Origin: Bacillus_I endophytica_A
Lineage (GTDB): Bacteria; Bacillota; Bacilli; Bacillales; Bacillaceae_H
Assembly: GCF_026790145.1 (NCBI RefSeq)
Contig: NZ_JALAMS010000015.1
Location: 1 to 64,000, forward strand
Direction of reading: 5' to 3'
Length of the DNA: 64,000 nt
Each line of letters begins with the position of its first letter. The first letter of the stretch is position 1. The notes below the pieces were generated by a model. That model had not been told where the DNA came from and made no database searches. It saw only the letters and a list, made by a program, of their open reading frames with translations. The translations under genes and the position numbers were made by a program. This document shows positions 35,595-45,321 of this stretch, in pieces.

Positions 35595-37514
35595 TTATTT
35601 TTCTCCTAAATAAATTCTAACCGTAGACCCTGCTTTAAGTTTTGTTCCAGCTTTTGGAGACTGTTTCACAACAACATCTCCATTTCCACTTGCATCTATT
35701 TTTAAATCAACAAGCTGCTCTCGTAAGTCTTTTTTATCTAGGCCTACTAAATCTGGTGTTTCAATCATTGGTGTTTCAAGCCATGTTAGTTCTTTTTCAA
35801 TTTGATCTTTACGCGGTTTAACTCCCATTGCTCGCAAGCTATCTTCCATAATGTTTCCGACAATCGGAGCTGCTACTACTCCTCCAAACTGTACGGTTCC
35901 TTTTGGATTATCAACAGCTACATATACAACAAGCTCCGGGTCATCCGCAGGAGCTACGCCGATAAAAGAAACAATATGATTGTTTTCTAGATATTTTCCA
36001 TCTTTTACTTTTTGCGCTGTTCCTGTTTTTCCTCCAACTCGATACCCTTCTACATATGCACCTTTACCGGACCCTTTTGCAACGACGCTTTCAAGTGCAT
36101 AGCGTATTTGCTCAGACGTTTTCTCTGAAATAACTTTACGCTTCGCTTCAGGTGCCTGCTTTTTCACGACTTTTCCTGTAACAGGATCTGTCCATTCTTT
36201 GGCAATATGTGGCGTATAAAGAGTACCACCATTCACTGCAGCAGAAACAGCTGCAACTTGTTGAATAGGTGTTACAGATACACCTTGACCAAATGCTGTT
36301 GTTGCTTGTTCAACAGGACCAACGCGGTCAAGATTAAATAAAATCCCTTTACTCTCTCCCTGTAGATCAATTCCTGTTTTTTGTCCAAAGCCAAAGTCTT
36401 TAATATAATCAAAAAGCTTCTCTTTGCCGAGACGTTCTCCAAGCTCTACAAAACCTGGGTTACAGGAATTTTGTACAACTTCTAAAAATGTTTGTTCACC
36501 ATGTCCGCCTCTCTTCCAACAGTGAAGAGTTGAGCCTCCTACTTCAATTGATCCATCATCAACAAACGTATCTTTAGCAAGATCTACTTTTTTCTCCTCA
36601 AGAGCAGCAGCTAGCGTAATAATTTTAAATGTGGATCCTGGCTCATAAGCGCTCCAAACCGGTAAATTTCGATTGTACACATCAGCAGGTACATTTTTAA
36701 AATTTGTTGGATCAAAATCCGGTCTGCTTGACATGCCTAGAATCTCTCCATTTTTGGGATTCATTGCAATCGCAATCATCCCATCAGGATTGTATTTAGA
36801 ATCAGCAAGGTCAAGTTCTCTTTCTAAAATAGTTTGTACTTTTGTATCAATTGTCAGCTTTAAATTCAGTCCATCTACAGGGGCCGTATAGTCATCTGCA
36901 ATATTAGGCATTCTTTTACCTTTTGCATCAGAGTAAAATTCAACTGCTCCTTTTTCCCCGCTAAGCTGCTTGTCATAATATGCTTCAAGACCTGTTAGCC
37001 CTTGGTTATCAATTCCTGCAAACCCTAATACGTGAGATAAATAGCTTCCAAATGGATAATAACGAATAGAATCTTCCGCAATATAAACTCCTTTTAATCC
37101 AAGCGCGCGTATTTCTTTTGCTTTTTCATGAGAGATTTTACGCCCTTCTGGATTAATTCGTTCACTTGCTGCTTTCTTTGTAACATGCTTGTATGCTTTT
37201 TCTTTTGACATATTAAGTACAGCAGCAAGCTTTTCTGCAGTTTCTACAGGATCTTCAATTTGTCTCGGAACAATTAAAACAGAAGGGGCACTTTTATTTG
37301 TTGCAAGCTCTACTCCATTTCGGTCTTGAATTTCGCCACGTTTTGGCTCAAACGGAATGTTTCGGCTCCACAAACTTTTGGCTTGCTCTGTTAATGTGTC
37401 TCCTAATACAAACTGAACGTATCCTAAGCGAACGTTAATAATCGAAAAGATAAGAATCCCGACAAAAAGGACGATTAACAGTCGCTTTCGAACGGTAACT
37501 CCAGACACGCGCAT
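35595..37514 (-). CDS. spoVD: Sporulation-specific penicillin-binding protein SpoVD
   Basis: Class B transpeptidase needed for spore cortex. One N-terminal membrane helix (about residues 10-30), a PBP dimerisation domain (PKRGEIQDRNG), the transpeptidase with STFK (active Ser), SCN and KTGTA, and one C-terminal PASTA domain (about residues 580-639). Length 639 aa. It lies downstream of pbpB and is separated from it by a strong hairpin and a candidate sigma-E promoter, which fits sporulation expression. SpoVD is distinguished from PBP2B by size and PASTA number. Confidence 0.94.
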   Translation of the reverse strand: MRVSGVTVRKRLLIVLFVGILIFSIINVRLGYVQFVLGDTLTEQAKSLWSRNIPFEPKRGEIQDRNGVELATNKSAPSVLIVPRQIEDPVETAEKLAAVLNMSKEKAYKHVTKKAASERINPEGRKISHEKAKEIRALGLKGVYIAEDSIRYYPFGSYLSHVLGFAGIDNQGLTGLEAYYDKQLSGEKGAVEFYSDAKGKRMPNIADDYTAPVDGLNLKLTIDTKVQTILERELDLADSKYNPDGMIAIAMNPKNGEILGMSSRPDFDPTNFKNVPADVYNRNLPVWSAYEPGSTFKIITLAAALEEKKVDLAKDTFVDDGSIEVGGSTLHCWKRGGHGEQTFLEVVQNSCNPGFVELGERLGKEKLFDYIKDFGFGQKTGIDLQGESKGILFNLDRVGPVEQATTAFGQGVSVTPIQQVAAVSAAVNGGTLYTPHIAKEWTDPVTGKVVKKQAPEAKRKVISEKTSEQIRYALESVVAKGSGKGAYVEGYRVGGKTGTAQKVKDGKYLENNHIVSFIGVAPADDPELVVYVAVDNPKGTVQFGGVVAAPIVGNIMEDSLRAMGVKPRKDQIEKELTWLETPMIETPDLVGLDKKDLREQLVDLKIDASGNGDVVVKQSPKAGTKLKAGSTVRIYLGEK

Positions 37515-37550
37515 ATTACGTTTCCTCCCCTACGTTTAAGCTCGTTCTCT

Positions 37551-37578
37551 ACTATATGCTTGTACTTTCTCATATAGA
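37551..37578 (-). promoter_or_regulatory. Candidate sigma-E promoter of spoVD
   Basis: The minus strand has CATATAGT (37551-37558), a full match to the sigma-E -10 consensus CATAYANT, with TCTATAT (37572-37578) upstream as a -35-like element. Spacing of 13 bp is slightly short. SpoVD is under sigma-E control in B. subtilis. Confidence 0.5.
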
Positions 37579-37605
37579 ACGAACAGAGGAGGCCTATTCA
37601 CAAGC

Positions 37606-37650
37606 AAAAGTTCCCACAAATAAGAATTAAACGCTCTTACTTGTGAGAAC
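37606..37650 (-). terminator. Strong hairpin between pbpB and spoVD
   Basis: A 16-bp stem with two G-U pairs (arms 37635-37650 and 37610-37625, loop of 9 nt) is followed by CTTTTG on the minus strand. It probably limits vegetative read-through from pbpB into spoVD. Confidence 0.75.
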
Positions 37651-37685
37651 ATTAGATTTACTGAAAACCGTAATCTTTTAATCTA

Positions 37686-39905
37686 TTAATCAAGCGGTGC
37701 GTTGCTGTCACTTGATTCTTCTTGTTCTTCATTACTATCTTCTCGCTTCTCTTCAGCTGCTTTCTTTGCTGAGTGAAGTTCCACGCTTAAAAGACTTTTA
37801 TTTTCCAATGAGGCACCTTTTTCAATACTTTGACTGCCTTTTGCTACATATCCGTGACCGCTAACAGCTGTTTTTAAATTAAGCAGCTCGCTAATTTCGA
37901 GCACATCACGGTAAGAAAATCCGGTTAAATCAGGCATTGTTGGTGAACCATCTGTTTGTAGGAAAACCTTGTTTCCATAAATGATTCTTGAACCCGGAGC
38001 AGGCTGCTGCTCTGCAATTGTTTCCCCGTTCCCAATAATAACTGGAGATAGCCCTTTTCCTGTTAATTCTTTCTTTGCTTCCTCAACAGAAGAACCAACA
38101 TATGAATCTAGCGTGTTTCCATACTTTGTTTCACTAGATTTTGTTTTCTCTTTTTCTTCTTCACTAGGTTTCACCTGTAAATACTGCAAACTTTTTTGCA
38201 TTGTCGGATTGAACACTTCAGCAACTGGCTTTCCACCTGTTTCATATGCTTTCAAATGAGGCTGCTTAACAGCAACGTACATCACTAATTCAGGATCATC
38301 TGCTGGAGCCATTCCCATAAATGAAAACGTATAGTTTTCACGGCCTGTCAGATACTTACCGTCCTCTCCTGCAATTTGTGCTGTTCCTGTCTTCCCTGCT
38401 ACTTCATATCCATCAATGTCATAAGCAGCACCTGTTCCATGCTCGCCTGTAACAACTGTACGAAGCAGTTTACGTACTTCTTTTGCAGACTCAGCAGAGA
38501 TTGGTTTACTTACTACTTCCGGTTGTGTTTCTGAAATCACTTTATCTTTTTGAGAATCAACCACTTTTTTCACAACGTACGGCTTCATCATTTTTCCGTC
38601 ATTGGCAACTGCCGTTACAGCTTGGATTTGTTGAATAGCTGTAATAGCTGAGCCTTGTCCAAATGCTGTTGTAACTTGTTCAAGCGGTTTATTGTACACA
38701 AATTTACTTCCCACTTCGCCAGGGATATTAATTCCTGTCTTTTTATCAAGACCAAATTTCTTAAAGTATTCCATGAGTCGATCAGGACCGATTTTCTCTA
38801 TTGCAAGCTTTGCGAAAGCGACATTTGAAGAACGCTGCACTCCTTCGTTATATGTGATAGGCCCCCAGCCAACACCATTGTTATGGTCGCCAATTTTACT
38901 GCCACCTACTTTATAACTTCCCGATTCATACAGCTCATCTCCGTTGTATACGCCTGCATCAACAGCTGCTGAGAGGGTGAAAATCTTCATTGTTGAGCCA
39001 GGCTCAAACCGAGAGCTTATAGCACTGTTTCCAAAGTTCTGGATGTTCCGCTGATTTGGATTAAATCCAGGTCTATTTGACATAGCCAAAATCTCGCCTG
39101 TTTTAGGATTTGCTACAATCCCAATAATACTTGATGGTTCATACTCTTTTTGCACTTCGCTCATTGACTCTTCCAAAAAGACTTGAATTTTTTGGTCAAT
39201 TGTTAAATACACATCTTTTCCTTGCTTAGGTGCAACAATGGATTCTTTTGGATTAGGAAGCTTTAAGCCCGTAGAATCACTTTCATACGTCATATAGCCA
39301 TCCTTTTCTGTTAAAGCGTCGTTAAACTGCTTTTCAATCCCCATCATTCCAACAGTTTCACCTTTATCATTTTTTTGAGCATATCCAATGATATGAGAAG
39401 CAAACTCCCCATTTGGATAGAAGCGTTTAGAACTCTCTTTAAATCCAATTCCAGGTAGATTTAACTTTTCAATCTTTGCTCGAAGCTCATGATTAATGTT
39501 ACGTCCGCCTGGGCCAAGTTCAACTTGAAACGCTCCTTTTCTCGTTAAGAGCGAAAGCAGCTTGTCTTCTTTCATATCAAGAAGAGGGGCAAGCTTTTCT
39601 GCTGTTTTTTCTGGATCTTTGACATGGTCTTCATAATCTTTTTCCAAAATAGCAATCACGGTATACGCTGTTGTATCTTCGGCAACAGCAGTACCATTTC
39701 GATCGTAAATTGTGCCGCGATGAGCTTCAATTGTACTTTTATGCGTATGAGCTTTCTCAGCTCGTGAAGCTAAAAGCTGACCGTTTGCTTTTCCTGTGAC
39801 TTCGATATAAAAAAAGCGACCAGCTAACACAAAAAAGAGCGAACCAAATATTAAAATTAATATCGCTGCTCCTTTTCGTATTGATCGATTGTTTTGTTTC
39901 GACAT
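37686..39905 (-). CDS. pbpB: Penicillin-binding protein 2B, divisome transpeptidase
   Basis: Essential class B transpeptidase for septal peptidoglycan. One N-terminal membrane helix (residues 13-33), the RGTIYDRNG dimerisation motif, transpeptidase motifs STMK, SSN and KTGTA, and two C-terminal PASTA domains (about residues 600-720), then an acidic Ser/Glu tail. Length 739 aa. Start overlaps the ftsL stop (TAATG), so the two divisome partners are translationally coupled. Confidence 0.96.
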   Translation of the reverse strand: MSKQNNRSIRKGAAILILIFGSLFFVLAGRFFYIEVTGKANGQLLASRAEKAHTHKSTIEAHRGTIYDRNGTAVAEDTTAYTVIAILEKDYEDHVKDPEKTAEKLAPLLDMKEDKLLSLLTRKGAFQVELGPGGRNINHELRAKIEKLNLPGIGFKESSKRFYPNGEFASHIIGYAQKNDKGETVGMMGIEKQFNDALTEKDGYMTYESDSTGLKLPNPKESIVAPKQGKDVYLTIDQKIQVFLEESMSEVQKEYEPSSIIGIVANPKTGEILAMSNRPGFNPNQRNIQNFGNSAISSRFEPGSTMKIFTLSAAVDAGVYNGDELYESGSYKVGGSKIGDHNNGVGWGPITYNEGVQRSSNVAFAKLAIEKIGPDRLMEYFKKFGLDKKTGINIPGEVGSKFVYNKPLEQVTTAFGQGSAITAIQQIQAVTAVANDGKMMKPYVVKKVVDSQKDKVISETQPEVVSKPISAESAKEVRKLLRTVVTGEHGTGAAYDIDGYEVAGKTGTAQIAGEDGKYLTGRENYTFSFMGMAPADDPELVMYVAVKQPHLKAYETGGKPVAEVFNPTMQKSLQYLQVKPSEEEKEKTKSSETKYGNTLDSYVGSSVEEAKKELTGKGLSPVIIGNGETIAEQQPAPGSRIIYGNKVFLQTDGSPTMPDLTGFSYRDVLEISELLNLKTAVSGHGYVAKGSQSIEKGASLENKSLLSVELHSAKKAAEEKREDSNEEQEESSDSNAPLD

Positions 39906-40264
39906 TACTTCTCACTCACAACTTTCACATTGTCTGCATTCATTTCTAAGCCGAGTTTTTTAGCTTTTTCTAAAATGCGATCATATTGACTAAGCTCTTT
40001 TACTTGATCATTTAAATCCATATTTACTGTTTTTTGAGCTTTTACTTTTTCTTCTACTTTTTGCACATTCGCATTTGCTTCATATAGAGCAGCTTGATTC
40101 GAAATAAACTGAATCGAGCCGAACAGCATAAACCCACAAAACGTTACATAAATAAGCTTTTCACCTAAAGGAAGACGTACTTTTTTCTTTTTTGTTACAT
40201 GTTTAATTTCGTGCTGGACAACTTTTTTTTCTTTTTCTTTTAATTTATACGCTAAGTTATTCAA
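39905..40264 (-). CDS. ftsL: Cell division protein FtsL
   Basis: Small bitopic divisome protein that forms a coiled-coil complex with DivIC and DivIB and activates PBP2B/FtsW. The 119-aa protein has a basic cytoplasmic N-terminus (KHVTKKKKVRL), one membrane helix (about residues 37-57) and a periplasm-side coiled coil (ANANVQKVEEKVKAQK). It uses a TTG start at 40264 with GGGAGGGG upstream. Sequence is poorly conserved in general, so position between rsmH and pbpB is key evidence. Confidence 0.92.
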   Translation of the reverse strand: MNNLAYKLKEKEKKVVQHEIKHVTKKKKVRLPLGEKLIYVTFCGFMLFGSIQFISNQAALYEANANVQKVEEKVKAQKTVNMDLNDQVKELSQYDRILEKAKKLGLEMNADNVKVVSEK

Positions 40265-40294
40265 TGCAACCCCTCCCTTTTTTATCGCACCTTC

Positions 40295-41233
40295 TTATTC
40301 TTTTGCTTTCTCAGCTATACGTAGCTTAGCAGAGCGTGCACGATTGTTTTCATTAAGCTCTTCTTCACTCGGAAGAATTGGTTTTCTTGTAATCAGCTTT
40401 AATGCTGGCTCATATTCTTTCGGAATGATAGGCAATCCATGAGGCAAGTCTGGTAAAGAACTTTTTTCTTTGAACATTGCTTTACAAATGCGGTCTTCTA
40501 ATGAGTGGAACGTGATAACACTAATACGTCCGCCTTTTCTCACAACATCAATTGCTTGTTCAAGCGCCATTTCAAAAACACCTAGCTCATCGTTGACAGC
40601 AATTCGAATAGCTTGAAACACCCGTTTTGCTGGATGTCCGCCTTTTCTACGAGCTGGAGCTGGGATTCCTTCTTTAATTAGTTCTACAAGCTCACTTGTT
40701 GTTTCAATTTTTTTCGTTTCTCGATAACTTTCAATTTTTCGTGCAATTTGCTTAGAAAACTTTTCTTCTCCATATTGGAAGAAAATTTTCACAAGCCTTT
40801 CATACGGCCATTCATTTACAACGTCAAATGCACTTAGCTTTGATTGTTGATCCATTCGCATATCTAGCGGAGCGTCATGATGATAGCTGAATCCTCTTTC
40901 AGGGGTATCAAGCTGTGGGGACGAAACGCCTAAATCAAATAAAACTCCATCAACTTTTGTAACGCCAAGTTCTGCAAGCTTTTCTTTTAAAAAGCGAAAG
41001 TTACTTTTCACAAACGTTACTTTTCCTTCATAAGGAGCTAGCTTTTCTTTTGCATTTTCTAATGCTACATCGTCTTGGTCAAAGGCAATAAGATGACCTT
41101 CTGATGATAGCTGTTGTAAAATATATTCACTGTGTCCTGCTCCACCAAGGGTACAGTCCACATAAATGCCGTCGGGTTTAATATGTAATCCCTCTGCTGC
41201 TTCTTCTAATAAAACTGTCTTATGTTTGAACAT
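40295..41233 (-). CDS. rsmH: 16S rRNA (cytosine(1402)-N4)-methyltransferase
   Basis: SAM-dependent enzyme that methylates N4 of C1402 in the ribosomal P site. N-terminal HKTVLLEEA, the SAM motif YVDCTLGGAGHS near residue 25, VLFDLGVSSPQLD, RMD and the late VITFHSLEDR are all present. Length 312 aa. It is the first gene of the dcw run here because mraZ, which normally precedes it, is absent. Confidence 0.96.
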   Translation of the reverse strand: MFKHKTVLLEEAAEGLHIKPDGIYVDCTLGGAGHSEYILQQLSSEGHLIAFDQDDVALENAKEKLAPYEGKVTFVKSNFRFLKEKLAELGVTKVDGVLFDLGVSSPQLDTPERGFSYHHDAPLDMRMDQQSKLSAFDVVNEWPYERLVKIFFQYGEEKFSKQIARKIESYRETKKIETTSELVELIKEGIPAPARRKGGHPAKRVFQAIRIAVNDELGVFEMALEQAIDVVRKGGRISVITFHSLEDRICKAMFKEKSSLPDLPHGLPIIPKEYEPALKLITRKPILPSEEELNENNRARSAKLRIAEKAKE

Positions 41234-41626
41234 GCTAGCACCTACTTTTTGTTCCCTAAACTATTACACCCTCTAATTTAGGATGCTTTTTTTATTATAT
41301 ATTAAATTACTTGTTTTTTTTAGCTTTTTCTACAAACTATCGACGAATTTTGTCAATTTATTATGTCATTGTAAAACATGAAAAAAAACATCCAATTACT
41401 CCCACAGTTTGAAGGCTAAAAAAACGCTTTCTGTTGCATTATAATGTTCACATTTTACGCTTGAAAAGTCCTGATGTGTTTTTCTTTTGAAATTGTTCTT
41501 CTTTATTAGTATCTCCGACTTGATTTCTTTCTTACAAACAAAAAAATGTTTTTTTTATAAAATGTTTTTCTTTATAATTTTAATTCTATTTGGTCAAAAA
41601 AAAATCCTGCTAGTGGCAGGATTTTC
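41234..41626. other. 393-bp intergenic region upstream of rsmH, lacking mraZ
   Basis: The interval between bshC and rsmH carries no open frame of useful length on either strand; mraZ (about 143 codons) normally sits here. It is very AT-rich, with a TTGACA near 41350-41355, a TATAAT near 41441-41446 and a TATAAT-rich stretch near 41293-41303 as possible promoter parts for rsmH-ftsL-pbpB. A single TGGGA (near 41400) is present; I see no triplet of TGGG repeats typical of MraZ binding sites. Confidence 0.75.
41602..41622 (-). terminator. Terminator downstream of bshC
   Basis: AATCCTGCCACTAGCAGGATT on the minus strand is followed by eight T. Confidence 0.88.
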
Positions 41627-43237
41627 TTATAAATAAATAATTTTCAATTTATGATCAAACTCGACAGAACAGCTTACAAGTTCGTCTACAAATGTAAAAC
41701 CATATTTATTTATGTAGTAAAAAACGTTCCAAATTCTTTCCTGTGGCGCATTTTGTGGGACTAGAGCATTTTCAATCGAAAGATATTTATTCCAAGTCGC
41801 ACTATGTCTTTTCAAGTGATCTTTCTCCATAATTTGGCTAATAGAGGATATTTGTCTCATAATAAGCTGTCGATTTTTATGAAGTAGATCTACATAATTT
41901 TTATTTTCTTGCAATACTTTATCACGAAATAATGAATGGACTTTTTCTACTTCTTCTTCTAAATATTCAATATGAGAAAGATATGCTCCTTGCCCACTCT
42001 CTTTTAGCCATTCATCTCTACGTACAGAAACGTTGCCAGAGAAAACGTCTTCTAACGATAAATCTAATTTTTCCATATCTCTCGCAATGCCACGTTCAAT
42101 AAATGCGTAGGAGAGTCTTGGAACAACAGGAGGCATCTTCATATCAAAAGTACCAAAAACATCCCCAAGTTCAGCCCAATAAGCTACTTCCCCTGGTCCC
42201 GCGATAAAAGCAAGCGTTGGGAACAAATATTCTTGCATAAGAGGACGAGTTACTACATTATTGCTTAAAAGTTCGGGTTTCACTTCAGCAATCGTTAAAA
42301 GCTCATCTTCTGAAAGTTTAATGCTTCCATTTTTCCCGTAAAATTTTGCTCCATTTCTTTGGAGCAATACGCGACGTCCATCTTCTGAATAAAAAATATG
42401 GGCATTAGCTATGTCTGTTTCAATGGCATTTTTATAGCGATGGCGAAGTTTCACCTGCGTTTCTTCAAGGGCTTCACTAATTTCAGCATTCTTTTTAATA
42501 AGTTGTGTGAAGAAATCAGCTTCAATTTTTCTTAAAGATGATGAACCTGAGTCAATTAAAATGAGGCCATGTTTGCTGAATAACTTTGTGATGAGGAGAG
42601 CAAAGAAGTCAACGTACGTTGTCGCACTTTGCAAACAGGTTTCAACAAACGATAGTGCTTTTTTAGAATACTCTTTTTCGCCGAATGCTTGAAAAGCTTC
42701 CTTCACCCACTTTTGGAGGGTTTCTTTATGAAGTACTGCCTCAGAAGCCATTTTCTGTTCTCCATCTTTGTAGACGTGTTTTTTCATCCCATTTTCTTCT
42801 ACAAAAATATGGTTAATCTCAGCAATATCATGATCTTCTCCTGCAATCCAAAAGACAGGGAGAACGCGCGAACCTAGCTTTTCCTCCTGCTCTTTTGCTA
42901 ATTTAAGAATAGAAACAATTTTATTTATCGTATAAAGCGGACCTGTTAAGAGACCTGCTTGCTGTCCGCCGACAACAACCGTTGTTTCCGCGTTTTTTAA
43001 AGTCTCAATGCTTGCTAGTGTTTCTTTACAGGCACCTAAATGTTCGTTATATGAAAGCAAATGATTTACTAATGCCTCTCTTGGTAACGAGCGAAGCATT
43101 AAGTCCTCTTTTCGCTCTTTATAAACGTTTGGAGATAAAACATCATAATGAAAATATTCTCCAATAAAAGAATCTCCATTCACATAATCGTTCATAAGTG
43201 GATTAAGAGGTTTTCCCGCATAATCTATAAGTTCCAT
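41627..43237 (-). CDS. bshC: Bacillithiol biosynthesis cysteine-adding enzyme
   Basis: Cytosolic enzyme that adds cysteine to GlcN-malate, the last step in making bacillithiol, the main low-molecular-weight thiol of Bacilli. The 536-aa protein has a Rossmann-like core with VVGGQQAGLLTGPLYTINK near residue 90, FWIAGEDHDIAEINH near residue 125, and a coiled-coil segment around residues 400-460 (HIEYLEEEVEKVHSLF). It sits between panE/DUF3397 and the dcw cluster, the usual Bacillus position. Confidence 0.95.
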   Translation of the reverse strand: MELIDYAGKPLNPLMNDYVNGDSFIGEYFHYDVLSPNVYKERKEDLMLRSLPREALVNHLLSYNEHLGACKETLASIETLKNAETTVVVGGQQAGLLTGPLYTINKIVSILKLAKEQEEKLGSRVLPVFWIAGEDHDIAEINHIFVEENGMKKHVYKDGEQKMASEAVLHKETLQKWVKEAFQAFGEKEYSKKALSFVETCLQSATTYVDFFALLITKLFSKHGLILIDSGSSSLRKIEADFFTQLIKKNAEISEALEETQVKLRHRYKNAIETDIANAHIFYSEDGRRVLLQRNGAKFYGKNGSIKLSEDELLTIAEVKPELLSNNVVTRPLMQEYLFPTLAFIAGPGEVAYWAELGDVFGTFDMKMPPVVPRLSYAFIERGIARDMEKLDLSLEDVFSGNVSVRRDEWLKESGQGAYLSHIEYLEEEVEKVHSLFRDKVLQENKNYVDLLHKNRQLIMRQISSISQIMEKDHLKRHSATWNKYLSIENALVPQNAPQERIWNVFYYINKYGFTFVDELVSCSVEFDHKLKIIYL

Positions 43238-43318
43238 TGATGAACTTCCTTTCTGTACTCGAATTCACACTTCTCATTATCAATGCTATGCGTTCATTCG
43301 TCTAGTAAATAGCCTCAG

Positions 43319-43702
43319 CTAAATATTTTGAAGACGACTAAAAATCCCATATATAAAAAGAGCTAAATGTGCAATAAAAAAAAGAAGAAAGCTCACTCTC
43401 CAAAATCCTTTTAAAATTCTTTTAAATTGGACGTCTTTCGTCTTCTTCCACTGTAGCAATGTTGTGAGAGCTGCAATAGTTAAAAGGATGAGTAAAATAA
43501 GCCATAAATATGAGCCTTCCCAAATAACGGCAGATAGGCAGTATACAGAGAAAATAAGGATAACGGTTGTAATATCAATTGATAGATGAAAAGCTCTTCG
43601 ATTGCTTCCCAAAACTTTGCGAAGCACAGCATAAAACAGAATAAACGCCACTAAAGGAAGCGTTATAAGCGTTGCTAAAATCGCTGAAAAGATGCTTCCC
43701 AT
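43319..43702 (-). CDS. DUF3397 family membrane protein
   Basis: A 127-aa protein with four predicted hydrophobic membrane segments (about residues 5-28, 40-62, 66-84 and 102-124) separated by short basic loops such as RKVLGSNRR and QWKKTKDVQFKR. It lies 3 bp after panE and upstream of bshC, a place where other Bacilli carry a DUF3397 gene. Function unknown; cotranscription with panE is likely. Confidence 0.8.
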   Translation of the reverse strand: MGSIFSAILATLITLPLVAFILFYAVLRKVLGSNRRAFHLSIDITTVILIFSVYCLSAVIWEGSYLWLILLILLTIAALTTLLQWKKTKDVQFKRILKGFWRVSFLLFFIAHLALFIYGIFSRLQNI

Positions 43703-43704
43703 CC

Positions 43705-44586
43705 TTAACTCTCCCCCTTTGCTAATCCTTTTATAGAAGCGTATAAAAATGATAAGAGAGGCGTCTCGATTTTCTTTCTCTCCGCTTCTTCCAACACGTA
43801 ACCAACGATTGCATCAATCTCTGTTATACCTCTATTTTGCAAGTCTTGAAGCATGGAAGAACGGTTATCTTTGGTGTTTTTGCAGATTGTTAATACATTT
43901 TCAAAAGTACTTTCCACATCTTTTAACTCTAACACATTATGTACTTCATTAAGTAAAGCTCTCATATTTTGAAGAAAGTAGAGATTTTCTAAGAGAACTC
44001 CATTTTTTACTTTATAAAGAGCTGTTAAGGGGTTAACGAGTATATTTATAACAAGTTTCCCAAGAAGCATTTCCTTCCAATCATGTTCATAAACAAATGG
44101 AAATCGTTTGTCATATCTCAAAAGCGAAGAAAGGAATGTTTTCTCCCCTCTCCATACACTTACTTTTGTTTTTCCCTCTCCTTTGTGATGAACGGTATTT
44201 TCATTAAGCCGCAATGCTCCATGCTCAACAACTCCTAGAAAAACATTTTCAGCTGTTAATTTATCAAGCATTTTTAAGTGATTCATACCATTTTGAATAA
44301 AGAGCAGAGGACGGCATGTAGCCTTTAAAATGGGCATAATTGAAGAGAGCTGATATTCCTTTAACGTTACTATAGCGAGATGACCTTCATCCACATAAGA
44401 AGAGATTGGTTTTACTTTTGGAAAAAAGCGAAGAGAAGCTTCTTTATAAACTAAAATCCCCTTTTGCTTAATAGCATTTGCTTGTTCTTCTGTTTTAGTG
44501 TATAAAGTAACATCCCATTGTTCTGATAAATACCCTGCATATAATAATCCAAGGCTTCCCCCACCAATTACGTCTAGTTTCTCCAT
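43705..44586 (-). CDS. panE: 2-dehydropantoate 2-reductase
   Basis: NADPH-dependent ketopantoate reductase of the pantothenate and CoA pathway (ylbQ position). The Rossmann motif IGGGSLGLLYAGYL opens the protein and the C-terminal helical domain contains the catalytic lysine segment WKEMLLGKLVINILVNPLTALY near residue 175. Length 293 aa. It is divergent from ylbP with about 245 bp between them. Paralogues with other 2-keto acid substrates exist, so substrate is inferred from synteny. Confidence 0.88.
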   Translation of the reverse strand: MEKLDVIGGGSLGLLYAGYLSEQWDVTLYTKTEEQANAIKQKGILVYKEASLRFFPKVKPISSYVDEGHLAIVTLKEYQLSSIMPILKATCRPLLFIQNGMNHLKMLDKLTAENVFLGVVEHGALRLNENTVHHKGEGKTKVSVWRGEKTFLSSLLRYDKRFPFVYEHDWKEMLLGKLVINILVNPLTALYKVKNGVLLENLYFLQNMRALLNEVHNVLELKDVESTFENVLTICKNTKDNRSSMLQDLQNRGITEIDAIVGYVLEEAERKKIETPLLSFLYASIKGLAKGES

Positions 44587-44832
44587 TTTGCTCTCCTTCT
44601 ATCATTTTTCCTTTAAAAGTCTTTTCTCTCTTGTATTGTACCAACAGAAGGAAAGAAAAAAAAGAGCTGAAGAGGGGCAAAAATCTCATTTTTATTCTTC
44701 TCCTAATATTATCATGTGCTCTCTTCACCCTCCTTAAGAACATTTCCTAAGCATTGTACGAGCAATTTTCTAATAATTTAGTATATAATAAAAACAAGGG
44801 GTTCTTTATTACTTCTACAAGGGGGATTTTTT

Positions 44833-45306
44833 ATGTATAACAAAGATGTAAAGAGGCTAAAAATCAACTACAAGACGCTCGAAGAATTTAAGAAATTTAA
44901 AGAATACGGCATACAAGAGCTCTCCATGTTAGAAGATTTACAAGCAAACATCTCAGAAAATGAAATAGAGTCACCTTTCTTTGGAATTTATTTAGGAGAT
45001 AGTTTAGTCGCACGTATGAGTTTATACAAGCGAGGAAAGAAATATGATCAATACTTTGAACCTTCTCAAGAATATCTTGAAATATGGAAACTTGAGACGC
45101 TGAAAGACTATCAACAACAAGGATATGGAAGAGCTCTTATCGAATTTGCCAAATCGTTTAACTTACCTATTAAAACAAGTCCACGTGTTAAGTCAAGTGA
45201 ATTCTGGAACAAGATGGGATTCACTCCTGTAAAATACGATATGGATCGAGACTTAGGCGAGAATCCACTTGTGTGGCATCCTGCTGGTGTTTCTCAAAAA
45301 GCTTAA
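44833..45306 (+). CDS. ylbP: GNAT family N-acetyltransferase YlbP
   Basis: A 157-aa GNAT-fold protein on the plus strand. The acetyl-CoA loop is seen in QQQGYGRALIEFAKS near residue 95, after the beta4 strand EIWKLETL. Substrate is unknown. It has GGGGGATT before the ATG and is preceded by a TATATAAT-like -10 near 44780-44787. It converges with gerR, sharing a bidirectional terminator. Confidence 0.85.
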   Translation: MYNKDVKRLKINYKTLEEFKKFKEYGIQELSMLEDLQANISENEIESPFFGIYLGDSLVARMSLYKRGKKYDQYFEPSQEYLEIWKLETLKDYQQQGYGRALIEFAKSFNLPIKTSPRVKSSEFWNKMGFTPVKYDMDRDLGENPLVWHPAGVSQKA

Positions 45307-45321
45307 CAACCTTATAAATAA

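Noticed and set aside
44495..44743. Overlapping 80-codon frames on both strands between panE and ylbP
   Set aside because: Mutual shadows in AT-rich promoter DNA; neither has a sound start or domain.
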